DNA of 64,000 bases from Methylobacterium bullatum. GTDB lineage: Bacteria; Pseudomonadota; Alphaproteobacteria; Rhizobiales; Beijerinckiaceae. The notes beneath the pieces were generated by a model, which saw only the letters and a program-made list of their open reading frames with translations, searched no databases and was not told the DNA's origin. Location of the stretch: positions 3,198,001 through 3,262,000 of the forward strand of contig LR743504.1 in the NCBI GenBank assembly GCA_902712845.1. Direction: 5' to 3'. The number at the start of each line of letters is the position of its first letter. Position 1 is the stretch's first letter. Shown here in pieces: positions 45,730 through 55,686 of the stretch. The translations under genes and the position numbers were made by a program.

Positions 45730-46704
45730 CTATTTCGGTTCGACGTGGCCGCCGAAGCCCTTGCGCATGGCCGAGAGAAGCTTGTCCGCGTAGGAGGCGT
45801 CCTCCCGCGAGCGGAAGCGGGCATAGAGGGCGGCCGAGAGGACGTTGGCCGGCACCGATTCCTCGATGGCCGCGTTCAGCGTCCAGCGCCCCTCGCCGGA
45901 ATCGGCGACGAAGCCGGAGAACCCGTCCAGTGCCTCGTTGCCCGCCAGCGCCCCCGCCGTCAGGTCGAGGAGCCAGGACGAGACCACGCTGCCGCGCCGC
46001 CACACTTCGGCGATGTCGCCGATGTTGAGGTCGAAGCGCTGGTCTTCGGCGAGATCCTTCGAATTGGCATGTTTCAGGATGTCGAATCCCTCGGCATAGG
46101 CCTGCATCAGCCCGTATTCGATGCCGTTATGGACCATCTTGACGAAATGCCCGGCGCCGCTCGGCCCGGCATGGATGTAGCCCTCCTCGGCGCGGGTATC
46201 GCGGCCCTCGCGGCCAGGCGTCTTCGGGATGGTGCCAACACCCGGTGCCAAGGTCTTGAAGATCGGGTCGAGCCTGTCGAGGGCGTCGTTGCTCCCCCCG
46301 ATCATCATGCAATAGCCGCGTTCCAGGCCCCAGACGCCACCCGACGTGCCGACGTCGACGTAGTGGATGCCCTTCGGCTTCAGGGTCGCCGCCCGCCGAA
46401 TGTCGTCCTTGTAGAAGGAGTTGCCGCCGTCGATGATGACGTCGTCCGCCTGCATGAGGTCGCCGAGCTTGGCCACCGTGGCCTCGGTGATCGCGCCCGC
46501 CGGCAGCATCACCCAGGCCGCGCGCGGCGCCTCGAGTTTGGCGACGAACTCCTCCAGGCTCGCCGCCCCGGTGGCCCCCTCGGCGACCAGGGCCGCCACG
46601 GCCTCCGGGTTCTGGTCGAACACCACGGCCGTGTGCCCGTCCCGCAGCAGGCGCCGGACGATGTTGCCGCCCATCCGGCCGAGGCCGATCATGCCGAGTT
46701 GCAT
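45730..46704 (-). CDS. gnd: 6-phosphogluconate dehydrogenase (decarboxylating), short form
   Basis: Oxidises 6-phosphogluconate to ribulose-5-phosphate and CO2, 324 residues. This is the shorter YqeC/GndA type, often NAD-linked, rather than the ~470-residue form. The NAD(P) fold is [20 protein letters not shown]; substrate parts are [26 protein letters not shown] and catalytic [10 protein letters not shown]; the second domain has [14 protein letters not shown]. The glucose-6-phosphate dehydrogenase gene (zwf) is not in the window. Confidence 0.93.
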   Translation of the reverse strand: MQLGMIGLGRMGGNIVRRLLRDGHTAVVFDQNPEAVAALVAEGATGAASLEEFVAKLEAPRAAWVMLPAGAITEATVAKLGDLMQADDVIIDGGNSFYKDDIRRAATLKPKGIHYVDVGTSGGVWGLERGYCMMIGGSNDALDRLDPIFKTLAPGVGTIPKTPGREGRDTRAEEGYIHAGPSGAGHFVKMVHNGIEYGLMQAYAEGFDILKHANSKDLAEDQRFDLNIGDIAEVWRRGSVVSSWLLDLTAGALAGNEALDGFSGFVADSGEGRWTLNAAIEESVPANVLSAALYARFRSREDASYADKLLSAMRKGFGGHVEPK

Positions 46705-46768
46705 TGGGGATCTCCTGATTGAGGGGGCCTCGTCAGCCCAAGCACCGATGCGTGGTCCTATCAACCCA

Positions 46769-46882
46769 CCTCATCCTGAGGCGCCGCAGCGCAGCGGAGG
46801 CCTCGAAGGAGCCCTCCAGCCGGCACGGTGATCTCTGGAGTCCTCCTTCGAGGCCCGCAGGAGCGGGCACCTCAGGATGAGG
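46769..46882. repeat. Interspersed palindromic repeat family A, copy 2
   Basis: Same ends (cctcatcctgagg, ctcaggatgagg) and inner arms (cctcgaagga/tccttcgagg) as the argF-hslO copy, with more divergence in the centre. It lies between tal-pgi and gnd, inside the likely transcript. Confidence 0.85.
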
Positions 46883-46927
46883 TAGTAGGTTGGAATGATC
46901 CGGCGATTCCGGGTCATCCCGCTGTCC

Positions 46928-49780
46928 TCACACCACCGCCGCCTTGATCGCCGCCGCGATGCGCTTGAGCCCGGCCTCCACGTCGCCGCCCTTGATGTGG
47001 ACGCGCAGGGCCCGGCGGCCGCGCTCGGCCAGGACCGCGAAATCGCCCCGCGCCTGAGCCGCCACCACGGTGCCGAAGCCCAGCGCCCGGCCGGGGATCG
47101 CGAGATCCTCCGACGGGTCGGCGGTGATCTGCAGGAACACTCCGGTATCCGGACCGCCCTTGTAGGCCTGGCCGGTGGAGTGGAGGAAGCGCGGCCCGAA
47201 TTCGAGGCAGGTCGCGACCTTGCGCTTGTCACGCAGAGCGATGCGCGCCTCCTGCAGGATGGCGTGGTGCGCCTCGTTACGGGCGACGTAAGCCAGCAGC
47301 GCGGCGTAGTCGCCGTCCTTGATCCGCGCGAGATGAGCTCTCAGGGCCGCCTCGAACCCTTCCGCCGTCTGCGGCAGCGCCCCGGGATTGGCCGGGTCGG
47401 CGTAGAGGGCGATGGTCTCGTCTTCGACGAGCGGCGTTTCGGATGGCAGCGAACCGCTCTTCTCGGCGGCATCGAACAGCTTCTTCGTCTCGATCTTGCT
47501 CGCTTCCACGTCCGGCTGGTCGAACGGATTGATGCCGAGCAGGGCGCCGGCGACGGCGGTGGCCATCTCGAAGCGGAAGAATTCCTGTGGCAGCTGCTCC
47601 TCGTTCACCATGGTGATGTGGACAACAGGATGGCCTTCGCGCTCCAGGCTGCGCACGGCCTCGTCCTGCTGCGCGTCCGCCCGGTTGTCGAGGCGCAGGT
47701 AGACGAAGAAGCGGTCGCGGCCATAGACCGCCGGCACGCCCACCGGCTCGCCGTCGATGGGGATGAGACCCCGGCCGTCCTTGCCGGTGGATTCGGCGAT
47801 GAGCTGCTCTGCCCAGGCCCCGAACGTGTCGATGCCGGGGGAGGCGATGAACGTCACCTTGTCACGACCGTCATGGAGTGCCGCTGCCGCCATGGCGGTG
47901 CCCAGCAGAACGCCGGGATTCTGGGCGGGCGGCACGGCCGGGCCGCAGGAGCGGACCATGGTCCGCGCCGTGTCGAGGAACTGCTTCACGTCGATGCCGG
48001 ACGCCGCCGCCGGGACCAGCCCGAAGGCCGAGAGCACCGAATAGCGCCCGCCGATCTGCTTCACCCCGTAGAAGATCCGGCGGAAATTGTCGGCCTTGGC
48101 CGCCGCCTCCATGGCCGAGCCGGGATCGGTGACGGCCACGAAATGCGCACCGGCCCGCTCGCCGACCAGCGCCTTCATGCGGCCGAGGAAATAGTCGCGG
48201 AAGACGTTGGGCTCGAGGGTGGAGCCGGATTTCGAGGCGACGATGAACAGGGTCGTCTCGAGGTTCACCGCGCTTTCCACGGCACGGACCTGATCGGGAT
48301 CGGTGGAATCGAGGATGCGCAGCGTCGGGAAACCGTCGCGGCTACCGTACGTCTCGGCCAGCACTTCCGGGCCGAGGCTCGACCCGCCCATGCCGAGGAC
48401 GACCACGTCGGAGAAGCCGGTCTGGCGGACATCCTCGGCGAAGGCCTGGTATTCGGAGACGCGGGCGAGTTCGTCCTCGACGATGCGGAGCCAGCCGAGC
48501 CACTGGTCCTCGTCGGCATTCGACCAGACCGTCTTGTCGTGCGCCCAGAGCCGGCGGATCGAGCCCGAGGCGCGCCAGGATTCGACGGCCTTCTTCGCCT
48601 CGGCGCCGATGGCATCGCCGAGGATGAGGGTCTGGCCGTCGAGCTTGGCGCCGAGGAAATCGGCGCGCTTGCCCGCCACCGCACCGAGGAGCTTGTCGGC
48701 GGCGTCGATGAAGAGCTGGACGCCTTCCTCCACGAGCTGCTTGGCCACCGCCCCGATATCGATGCCGGCCCTGGCCAGACGGGCCATCACGGCCTCGGCG
48801 TCACCGACATTCTCCTCGATGGCGGGCTTGACCGTGCCGTGGTCGCGGAACGCGTCCATCGTGACCGGCGGCATGGTGTTGACCGTATCCGGCCCGATCA
48901 GCTCCTCGACATAGAGCACATCGGAGTAAGCCTTGTTCTTGGTCCCCGTGGAAGCCCAGAGCAGGCGCTGCGCCTTGGCGCCCTTCTGCGCGAGCGCCTG
49001 CCATGTCGGCTCGGCGAAGATGCGCTTGTAGCGCTGGTAGGCGAGCTTGGCGTTGGCGATGGCGACCTTGCCCTTGAGGGCTTCCAGTTCCGCCTTCTCG
49101 TCGGGATCGTTGGCTTCCGCGATCTTCGCGTCGAGGGCCTTGTCCACGGCGACGTCGATACGGCTGATGAAGAAGCTCGCCACGCTGGCGACCTTCGAGA
49201 CGTCGCCGCCCTTGGCGCCGAACTCTTCGAGGCCGGCGATGAAGGCGCGGGCCACCTCCTCGTAGGCATCCTGGCCGAAGAGCAGGGTGACGTTGATGCT
49301 GATCCCGTCGGCGGTCAGCGCCCGGATCGCCGGGATGCCGGCCGGGGTGGCGGGCACCTTCACCATCAGGTTGTCGCGGGCGACCGTCTTGTGCAGGCGG
49401 CGGGCCTCCTCGAGCGTATCCTCCGTCGAGAGGGCGAGGTAGGGCGAGACTTCGAGGCTGACATAGCCGTCGGCGCCGTCGCTCGCCTCGTAGACGGGGC
49501 GCAGCACGTCGGCCGCCGCCTGGATGTCGGCGATGGCGCAGCCTTCGTAAAGATCGATGACGCGGGCGTCGCCCGCATCCATGACCTCCTTCAGCGCCCC
49601 GTCATATTCCGTGGAATCGCCGATCGCCTTCTCGAAGATCGACGGATTCGAGGTCACGCCCCGCAGGCCGTCCTCGTCCACCAGCGTCTTCAGGCGCCCG
49701 TCCGCGATGAAGCCGCGGGCGACGAAGTCGAGCCACACGGCCTGGCCCTGTTCCGGGAAGAGAGCCTTGAGCGGGTTCAT
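46928..49780 (-). CDS. tal-pgi: Bifunctional transaldolase / glucose-6-phosphate isomerase
   Basis: A 950-residue fusion. The N-terminal transaldolase (about 1-370) has VTSNPSIFEKAIG, the Schiff-base lysine in NLMVKVPATPAGIPAIRAL and SFFISRIDVAVDKALD. The C-terminal glucose-6-phosphate isomerase (about 400-950) has VVLGMGGSSLGPEV, ASKSGSTLEPN and ITMVNEEQLPQEFFRFE. The gene joins two steps: sedoheptulose-7-P plus glyceraldehyde-3-P transfer, and fructose-6-P to glucose-6-P. The fused form is known in some alphaproteobacteria and actinobacteria. It lies between tkt and gnd. Confidence 0.94.
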   Translation of the reverse strand: MNPLKALFPEQGQAVWLDFVARGFIADGRLKTLVDEDGLRGVTSNPSIFEKAIGDSTEYDGALKEVMDAGDARVIDLYEGCAIADIQAAADVLRPVYEASDGADGYVSLEVSPYLALSTEDTLEEARRLHKTVARDNLMVKVPATPAGIPAIRALTADGISINVTLLFGQDAYEEVARAFIAGLEEFGAKGGDVSKVASVASFFISRIDVAVDKALDAKIAEANDPDEKAELEALKGKVAIANAKLAYQRYKRIFAEPTWQALAQKGAKAQRLLWASTGTKNKAYSDVLYVEELIGPDTVNTMPPVTMDAFRDHGTVKPAIEENVGDAEAVMARLARAGIDIGAVAKQLVEEGVQLFIDAADKLLGAVAGKRADFLGAKLDGQTLILGDAIGAEAKKAVESWRASGSIRRLWAHDKTVWSNADEDQWLGWLRIVEDELARVSEYQAFAEDVRQTGFSDVVVLGMGGSSLGPEVLAETYGSRDGFPTLRILDSTDPDQVRAVESAVNLETTLFIVASKSGSTLEPNVFRDYFLGRMKALVGERAGAHFVAVTDPGSAMEAAAKADNFRRIFYGVKQIGGRYSVLSAFGLVPAAASGIDVKQFLDTARTMVRSCGPAVPPAQNPGVLLGTAMAAAALHDGRDKVTFIASPGIDTFGAWAEQLIAESTGKDGRGLIPIDGEPVGVPAVYGRDRFFVYLRLDNRADAQQDEAVRSLEREGHPVVHITMVNEEQLPQEFFRFEMATAVAGALLGINPFDQPDVEASKIETKKLFDAAEKSGSLPSETPLVEDETIALYADPANPGALPQTAEGFEAALRAHLARIKDGDYAALLAYVARNEAHHAILQEARIALRDKRKVATCLEFGPRFLHSTGQAYKGGPDTGVFLQITADPSEDLAIPGRALGFGTVVAAQARGDFAVLAERGRRALRVHIKGGDVEAGLKRIAAAIKAAVV

Positions 49781-49847
49781 GCGAAAACTCCTCGTCGTGG
49801 TCGTCGTGCCGCTCGGGAACGGGCGGCGTCATCTCACCAAGTATGGA

Positions 49848-49961
49848 CCTCATCCTGAGGTGCCCGCGTCAGCGGGCCTCGAAGGAGGCCTCCAGGGACC
49901 GATGCGCGAACTGGACGCCTCCTTCGAGGCCTCCGCTACGCTCCGGCGCCTCAGGATGAGG
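49848..49961. repeat. Interspersed palindromic repeat family A, copy 3
   Basis: Copy with intact outer arms and inner arms cctcgaaggagg/cctccttcgagg; the closest relative is the argF-hslO copy. It lies between tkt and tal-pgi. Confidence 0.85.
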
Positions 49962-50012
49962 TGGTTCGGGGGGATACCCCGACCGCCTCGTCCCGCAGGG
50001 AACCTCCGAACC

Positions 50013-52088
50013 CTACTTCTTGTGCCGTGCTATCTGGTCGCGGGCGGCCTGCGCCACCTTCTCGGGAGTGAAGCCGAACTTGGCCTGCAGGTCCTTGATC
50101 GGCGCCGACGAGCCGAACGTGTGCATGCCGATGATCGTCCCGGACGAGCCGGAATAGCGGTCCCAGCCGATCACCGAGCCCTGCTCGACGGCGACGCGGG
50201 CCAGGACGTCGGGGATCAGGACACTGTTGCGGTAGGCCTCGTCCTGGCGCTCGAACAGCTCCCAGGACGGCATCGAGACCACGCGGGCCTTGATGCCTTC
50301 GGCCTTCAGGGCCTCGTAAGCGGAGACGCAGAGTTGCACCTCCGATCCGGTGCCGATGAGGATCACGTCGGGCGTGCCCTCGCTGTCGGCGAGCACGTAG
50401 GCACCCTTGGCGGTGCCGGCGGCACTGGCATAGGTCGAGCGGTCCATGGTCGGCAGCGGCTGCCGGGAGAGAGCCAGCACCGCCGGCTGGTCCTTCAGTC
50501 CCATGATGACCCGATAGGCTTCCCCCACCTCGTTGGCATCCGCCGGGCGGAGCGTGATGAGGCCCGGAATGGCGCGGAGCGTCAGCAGCTGTTCCACCGG
50601 CTGGTGGGTGGGGCCGTCCTCGCCGACGCCGATCGAATCGTGCGTGAAGACGTGGAAGACCGGCAGTTCCATCAGCGCGGCGAGGCGGATGGGTGGACGC
50701 ATGTAGTCGGCGAAGACCAGGAAGGTCGCGCCGTAGGCCCTGAGGCCGACGAGACCCAGACCGTTGACGATCGACCCCATGGCGTGTTCGCGCACGCCGA
50801 AATGGATGTTGCGGCCACCCGGCTCGAAGGGCGAGAGGGTACCGGCTCCCTCGAATTCGAGCTTGGTCTTGTTGGAGGGCGCGAGATCCGCCGAGCCGCC
50901 GAGCAGGTGGGGCACGTTCTTGGCGATGGCGTTCAGCACCTTGCCGGAGGATTCGCGGGTAGCCATGCCCTTGGCATCCGCCTCGAAGACCGGGATGTCC
51001 TTGTCCCAGCCGTCGGGCAGGCGACCCGTGAGGAGGGCGTCGATCTCTTCGGCCAGGGCCGGCTCGGCGGACTTGGCCTCGGCCATGAACCGCTCCCAAT
51101 CGGCGTAGAGCGTAGCGCCGCGCTCGCCGATCCCGGCCTGGAAGTTCTCCCTGACCCCGTCCGGCACCAGGAACTGGGCGTCCTGGGGCCAGCCATAGGC
51201 TCGCTTCGCGGCCTTGACCTCGTCGACGCCGAGCGCGTCCGAATGCGCCTTCGAGGTGTTCTGCTTGTTCGGGGCGCCATAGCCGATGATCGAGTTGACC
51301 ACGATCAGGGTCGGGCGGTCGCCGGACTGGAGGAAGGTCTCCAGGGCGGCGGAGACGGCGTGGACGTCGTTGGCGTCGGCCACCCGCAACACCTGCCAGC
51401 CATAGCTGAGGAAGCGCGTCGCCACCTCTTCGGAGAAGGCGAGCTCGGTGTGCCCCTCGATGGTGATCGTGTTGTTGTCGTAGATCCAGCACAGGTTCGA
51501 CAGGCGCAGATGCCCGGCGATGGAGGCGGCCTCGGCGGCCACGCCCTCCATCAGGTCGCCATCCGAGCAGATCGCGTAGACGTTGAAGTCGAACAGCGGC
51601 AGGTCTGGCCGGTTCAGGGTCTCGCCGAGGAAGCGGCCGCCCATCGCCATGCCGACGGAATTGGCGACGCCCTGGCCGAGGGGCCCGGTCGTGGTCTCGA
51701 CGCCGGTGGTGAAATGGTATTCCGGGTGGCCCGGCGTCTTGCTGTCGAGCTGGCGGAAGTTCTTGATGTCCTCGATGGAGACGGCCGGCTCGTTGCCGCC
51801 ATCGGTCTGGGCGACCCCGGCGAGATGCAGCAACCCGTAGAGCAGCATCGAGGCATGACCGGCCGAAAGCACGAAACGATCGCGGTTGGGCCAATGCGGA
51901 TGCGCCGGGTCGTAGCGCAGGTAGCGGTTCCATAGGGTGTAGGCCACGGGCGCCAGCGCCATCGGCGCGCCGGCATGGCCGGAATTCGCCTTCTGCACCG
52001 CGTCGATCGCCAGGGTGCGCAGGGTGTCGATGGAGAGCTTGTCGATCTCGCTCAGGTCGCCCTTCGGCTTGGTCTCGGCTCCGCTCAT
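50013..52088 (-). CDS. tkt: Transketolase
   Basis: Thiamine diphosphate enzyme of the non-oxidative pentose phosphate pathway, 691 residues. Landmarks: KANSGHAGAPMALAPVAYTLW, the ThDP site ICSDGDLMEGVAAEAASIAGH, GYGAPNKQNTSKAHS, FADYMRPPIRLAALMELPV and the catalytic THDSIGVGEDGPTHQPVEQ. It may also take part in methylotrophic C1 cycles, but no further evidence is present. It follows the GH15 gene by 36 bases on the same strand. Confidence 0.95.
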   Translation of the reverse strand: MSGAETKPKGDLSEIDKLSIDTLRTLAIDAVQKANSGHAGAPMALAPVAYTLWNRYLRYDPAHPHWPNRDRFVLSAGHASMLLYGLLHLAGVAQTDGGNEPAVSIEDIKNFRQLDSKTPGHPEYHFTTGVETTTGPLGQGVANSVGMAMGGRFLGETLNRPDLPLFDFNVYAICSDGDLMEGVAAEAASIAGHLRLSNLCWIYDNNTITIEGHTELAFSEEVATRFLSYGWQVLRVADANDVHAVSAALETFLQSGDRPTLIVVNSIIGYGAPNKQNTSKAHSDALGVDEVKAAKRAYGWPQDAQFLVPDGVRENFQAGIGERGATLYADWERFMAEAKSAEPALAEEIDALLTGRLPDGWDKDIPVFEADAKGMATRESSGKVLNAIAKNVPHLLGGSADLAPSNKTKLEFEGAGTLSPFEPGGRNIHFGVREHAMGSIVNGLGLVGLRAYGATFLVFADYMRPPIRLAALMELPVFHVFTHDSIGVGEDGPTHQPVEQLLTLRAIPGLITLRPADANEVGEAYRVIMGLKDQPAVLALSRQPLPTMDRSTYASAAGTAKGAYVLADSEGTPDVILIGTGSEVQLCVSAYEALKAEGIKARVVSMPSWELFERQDEAYRNSVLIPDVLARVAVEQGSVIGWDRYSGSSGTIIGMHTFGSSAPIKDLQAKFGFTPEKVAQAARDQIARHKK

Positions 52089-52124
52089 GGTCTCGTCTTC
52101 CTACTCTTTACGGGGCTGCGGCGA

Positions 52125-54029
52125 TCAGCTGTGCTGGGCCGCGGCGCCTTCTAGATTTGCGCCACCCTGGCTGGGAGAACGCGCCTGGCCGGGAGAACTC
52201 GCCCGGTTTGGCGATGTGGCCCGGGCGAGGGCGGATTTCTCGCTGCGCTCCCGCGCCGGCCCGCTGGCACGGCTATAGTTCAAAATCGTGTTCACCAACG
52301 TGACGTGACTGAACGCCTGGGGGAAATTGCCCACAAGGCGCTTGGCTCCCACGTCGTATTCCTCCGCCACGAGCCCGACATCGTTGCAGACGCCGATGAG
52401 GCGTTCGATCAGCTCCCGCGCCTCGTGGCAGCGGTCGAGGCCGATGAGATTGTCGGCGTACCAGAAGCTACAGGGCAGGAAAGCCCCCTCGCCGCCGGGC
52501 AGACCATCGGTATTGTCATCCTCGGTGTCGTAGCGCAGCACGAATCCGTCGCGCATCAGGTGTTTGCCGATGGCCTCCACCGTGCCGACGACACGAGGAT
52601 CGTCCTGGGGCAGGAAGCCCATATGGGCGATGAGGAGCAGGCTCGCATCGAGGGTCTTGGCCCCGTAATACTGGACGAAGCTGTTCAGCTCCTTGTCGAA
52701 CCCCTTCTCGCAGACCTCCTCGTGGATATGGTCGCGGATCGCGCGCCAGCGATCCACGGGGGCGGGCGGCCCGTCGCCCATCTCGAAGGAGCGGATGGCC
52801 CGGTCGAAGGCGACCCAGGCCATGACCTTGGAATGGACGAAGTGGCGGCGCCCGCCGCGCACCTCCCAGATGCCCTCGTCGGGCTCGCTCCAGACCTTCT
52901 CCAGATGCTCCAGCAGGGCGAGGCCCACCCGCCAGCCATCGGCATCGCCGAGCAGGCCGCGCTGGCGGGCCTGGTAGAGTGCGTCGAAGATCTCGCCGTA
53001 GACGTCGAGCTGGAACTGGTCGACCGCGGCATTGCCGATCCGCACCGGCTTCGACCCCTCGTAGCCGGGAAGCCAGTCGAGTTCGATCTCGGGCAGGAGA
53101 CGCTCCCCGGCGATGCCGTAGAGGATGTGGGCCTGTTCCGGATTGCCGGCGACGGCGCGGATCAGCCAGTCGCGCCAGGCCCGCGCCTCGTCGAGAAAGC
53201 CGCCATCCATCAGTGCGATAAGGGTGAAGGTCGAATCCCGCAGCCAGCAGAACCGGTAATCCCAGTTGCGCACGCCGCCGAGCTCCTCGGGCAGGGAGGT
53301 GGTGGGCGCGGCCACGATCCCGCCCGTCGGCGTGTAGATCAGCGCCTTGAGCGTCAGCAGCGAGCGCTTGAGGATCGCGTCCCAGGGCGTGCCGGACGCG
53401 CAGCGGCTCGACCAGTCGCGCCAGTAGCGGTCGGTCTGGAACAGCACCTTGCGTGGCTCGATCGGAGGCGGGTCGTCCTCGTGCGAGGGGCCGTAGCTCA
53501 GGCAGAACGACAGGCTCTCGCCCTCCGCCACGGTGAAGTCCGAGACCGTGGTCTGGCCGACCCCATCGAGGGGTGCGCGGGTGCGCAGGACCACCTTATG
53601 GGGGCCGGAAATCGCCCGCAGGTCACCAAGTTCGTTGTGAGACACCCACGGCACCGCGAGCCCGTAATCGAAGCGCACCGCCAGGACCATGCGCATGTCA
53701 ACCGAGCCGGACAGGCCTTCGACGATGCGCACCATGTGCGAGCCATCGTTGGCCGGCATGTAGTCGATCACCCTGGCCTCGCCTGCGGAGGTCACATAGC
53801 GCGTCTCGAGGACGAGGCTGCCTTCGCGGTAACGGCGCGAGATCGTGGCGGCGCCGTCCGCCGGGGACAGTTTCCAGAACCCGTGCTCCTCGGTGCCGAG
53901 GAGGGAGGCGAAACAGGCGGCGGAATCGAAGCGGGGCCAGCAGAGCCAGTCGATGCTGCCGTCACGCCCGATGAGCGCAGCGGTGCGGCCATCGCCGACC
54001 AGCGCGTAATCCTCGATCCGTCCCGCCAT
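52125..54029 (-). CDS. Glycoside hydrolase family 15 protein
   Basis: A 634-residue glucoamylase/trehalase-type (GH15) enzyme, likely cytosolic since no signal peptide is seen. It has an N-terminal beta-sandwich (IEDYALVGDGRTAALIGRDG, WLCWPRFDSAACFA) and a catalytic alpha/alpha barrel beginning LKALIYTPTGGIVAAPTTSL, with the signature VRNWDYRFCWLRDSTFTLI and PCSFWYADNLIGL. GH15 enzymes hydrolyse alpha-glucosides such as maltodextrins or trehalose; the substrate is not fixed here. The ATG chosen has aagg upstream; an ATG two codons earlier is possible. The C-terminus is a low-complexity tail. Confidence 0.85.
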   Translation of the reverse strand: MAGRIEDYALVGDGRTAALIGRDGSIDWLCWPRFDSAACFASLLGTEEHGFWKLSPADGAATISRRYREGSLVLETRYVTSAGEARVIDYMPANDGSHMVRIVEGLSGSVDMRMVLAVRFDYGLAVPWVSHNELGDLRAISGPHKVVLRTRAPLDGVGQTTVSDFTVAEGESLSFCLSYGPSHEDDPPPIEPRKVLFQTDRYWRDWSSRCASGTPWDAILKRSLLTLKALIYTPTGGIVAAPTTSLPEELGGVRNWDYRFCWLRDSTFTLIALMDGGFLDEARAWRDWLIRAVAGNPEQAHILYGIAGERLLPEIELDWLPGYEGSKPVRIGNAAVDQFQLDVYGEIFDALYQARQRGLLGDADGWRVGLALLEHLEKVWSEPDEGIWEVRGGRRHFVHSKVMAWVAFDRAIRSFEMGDGPPAPVDRWRAIRDHIHEEVCEKGFDKELNSFVQYYGAKTLDASLLLIAHMGFLPQDDPRVVGTVEAIGKHLMRDGFVLRYDTEDDNTDGLPGGEGAFLPCSFWYADNLIGLDRCHEARELIERLIGVCNDVGLVAEEYDVGAKRLVGNFPQAFSHVTLVNTILNYSRASGPARERSEKSALARATSPNRASSPGQARSPSQGGANLEGAAAQHS

Positions 54030-54189
54030 GCCCATCCTTGCCGCCGGGCCCCCGCGGCAATGCGGTCGTCGCGCCCGTCTCGTCGACGAAGGCTCACCTA
54101 GTCCCCGACAGGGGGAGAATCCAGCGGCAAAGCTCTGAAAGAAAGACCGGACCGGCCCGAAACCGCGCGTGATCCGCGCGGCGGTGCGA

Positions 54190-54849
54190 TCAGGGCCGCA
54201 ACGGCAGGCGGTCGACGAGCCCGGTCACGACATTGCCGAGGGCCATGGCCTCGGCGCCCACCGCCGCGCTCTGGGTGCCGACGAAGCTGCCGGCACGGGT
54301 GATCGCGGAGATCGCCGGCGCGAAGGGCAGGGCGAGATGGGGAATGAGCTCCTCGTCCGCCTCGGCCTCGACCCGGAACGGCTCGGGCGAGACGGCGGCC
54401 CTCGCGGCGACCACCGACGGGACCCGGTTGGCGTCAGGTCTCGCGGCTTCGGTCTTCGCCATTTCGGACCGCGCGGAATCGGGCCGGCGTTGAGACGGCT
54501 TCACGGCGGCGGTGCGGGATGTCGCGCGGCGCGGCGCGACGCTGGCGGTCGCGGTCACGAGGTCGCGCAGCGGAAACTGATCGCGAAAGGCGAAAGCGGC
54601 CGGGACGAAGGCCGTGCCCAGATCGGCGGTCTCGATCGGGCTCGCCTGCACCGTCCGGCTCTCCATCTCGACGATCCGCGTGCTGGCGGGCGTCTCGGGA
54701 ATGGGCGCGGAGGGCGTCTGGCAGAGAAAGGAGGCGGCGGACACGATCATCGCGACGACGATCGTCGGCAGCAGGGGAAGCGCCATGCCGGTCCCGGCTT
54801 CGGAGGCGAGGGCGTTCTCGACAGGCTGCGATATGCGGCACTCCACCAT
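54190..54849 (-). CDS. Hypothetical protein with one N-terminal membrane helix
   Basis: 219 residues. A hydrophobic helix (MALPLLPTIVVAMIVSAASFL, with a possible start ATG at that point, position 54786) is followed by a proline/arginine/alanine-rich region and a soluble C-terminus (AISAITRAGSFVGTQSAAVGAEAMALGNVV). No family was recognised. The opposite strand has a longer frame that looks like an antisense artefact. Confidence 0.45.
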   Translation of the reverse strand: MVECRISQPVENALASEAGTGMALPLLPTIVVAMIVSAASFLCQTPSAPIPETPASTRIVEMESRTVQASPIETADLGTAFVPAAFAFRDQFPLRDLVTATASVAPRRATSRTAAVKPSQRRPDSARSEMAKTEAARPDANRVPSVVAARAAVSPEPFRVEAEADEELIPHLALPFAPAISAITRAGSFVGTQSAAVGAEAMALGNVVTGLVDRLPLRP

Positions 54850-55098
54850 CCGAACACCTCACCCGCGCCTCGACACCGCCATTAGCGCCCGCGTTTGCGG
54901 CGGAAGCTGGGCCATTTCCTTTCCCGAACGTATCGAAACGTACCGGGGACGATGAATCGGTGGCGCTGCTTTTCCGCGCCACCGGTCTTGGGTAGATCCG
55001 TGCCGCCGAACGGCCTGTTCGGCGAGGGGCTCATTCGGTATGCGTCTTGCCCTCTCCCGCCGGCAGGCACCGGCCGTACCGCCGCCCATTGGGCTCCG

Positions 55099-55686
55099 AT
55101 GACAGACCCATCCCTCACCGTCGCCGTGATCGATCCTAGCCGCGCCCGCGCCGCGATCCTGGAGGAGGGGCTGCGCGCCGCCGGAATCGCGGATGTGGTC
55201 ATCATCCCCGACACCGCCGACCTGCCGGCACAGGTGGCCGCCCTCAATCCCGACGTGGTGGTGATCCATCTGGAGAGCCCCAGCCGGGACATCCTCGAAC
55301 AGATGTCGGGCCTGTCCCGCCATGTGGAGCGGCCGGTGGCGATGTTCGTCGACCGCTCGGACGCGCCGATGATGCAGGCGGCGGTGGATGCCGGGATCTC
55401 GGCCTATGTGGTGGACGGGCTGCACCCCCAGCGCATCCGGTCGATCCTCGACATCGCCATCCTGCGGTTCCAGGCCTTCGCCCGGCTGCAGCGGGAACTG
55501 GTGGAGGCGCGGGGCGAACTCGCCGACCGGAAAATCGTGGAGCGCGCCAAGGGCATCCTCATGGCCGCCCGCTCTCTGAGCGAGGAGGAGGCCTACAAAC
55601 TGATGCGGCGCAAGGCCATGAACGAGAAGAGCAAGATCGCCGACATCGCCCGCGCCATCGTCACCACGGCGGACCTGTTCGGATGA
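55099..55686 (+). CDS. nasT: ANTAR response-regulator antiterminator, NasT type
   Basis: 195-residue RNA-binding regulator. The N-terminal part is a receiver-like fold that looks degenerate (VAVIDPSRARAAILEEGLRAAG, VVVIHLESPSRDILE), and the C-terminal ANTAR domain is clear: ELADRKIVERAKGILMAARSLSEEEAYKLMRRKAMNEKSKIADIARAI. NasT binds a leader hairpin pair and prevents termination in the nitrate operon. It overlaps the next gene (ATGA), so both are made together. A leader terminator lies downstream of nasS. Confidence 0.9.
   Translation: MTDPSLTVAVIDPSRARAAILEEGLRAAGIADVVIIPDTADLPAQVAALNPDVVVIHLESPSRDILEQMSGLSRHVERPVAMFVDRSDAPMMQAAVDAGISAYVVDGLHPQRIRSILDIAILRFQAFARLQRELVEARGELADRKIVERAKGILMAARSLSEEEAYKLMRRKAMNEKSKIADIARAIVTTADLFG

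Noticed and set aside
46895-49858. 987-codon plus-strand open frame
   Set aside because: Antisense to tal-pgi, which shows clear transaldolase and isomerase motifs; the long frame is a by-product of high GC.
54169-54885. 238-codon plus-strand frame opposite the hypothetical membrane protein
   Set aside because: Low-complexity Arg/Gly composition with no start signal; the minus frame has a plausible membrane helix.
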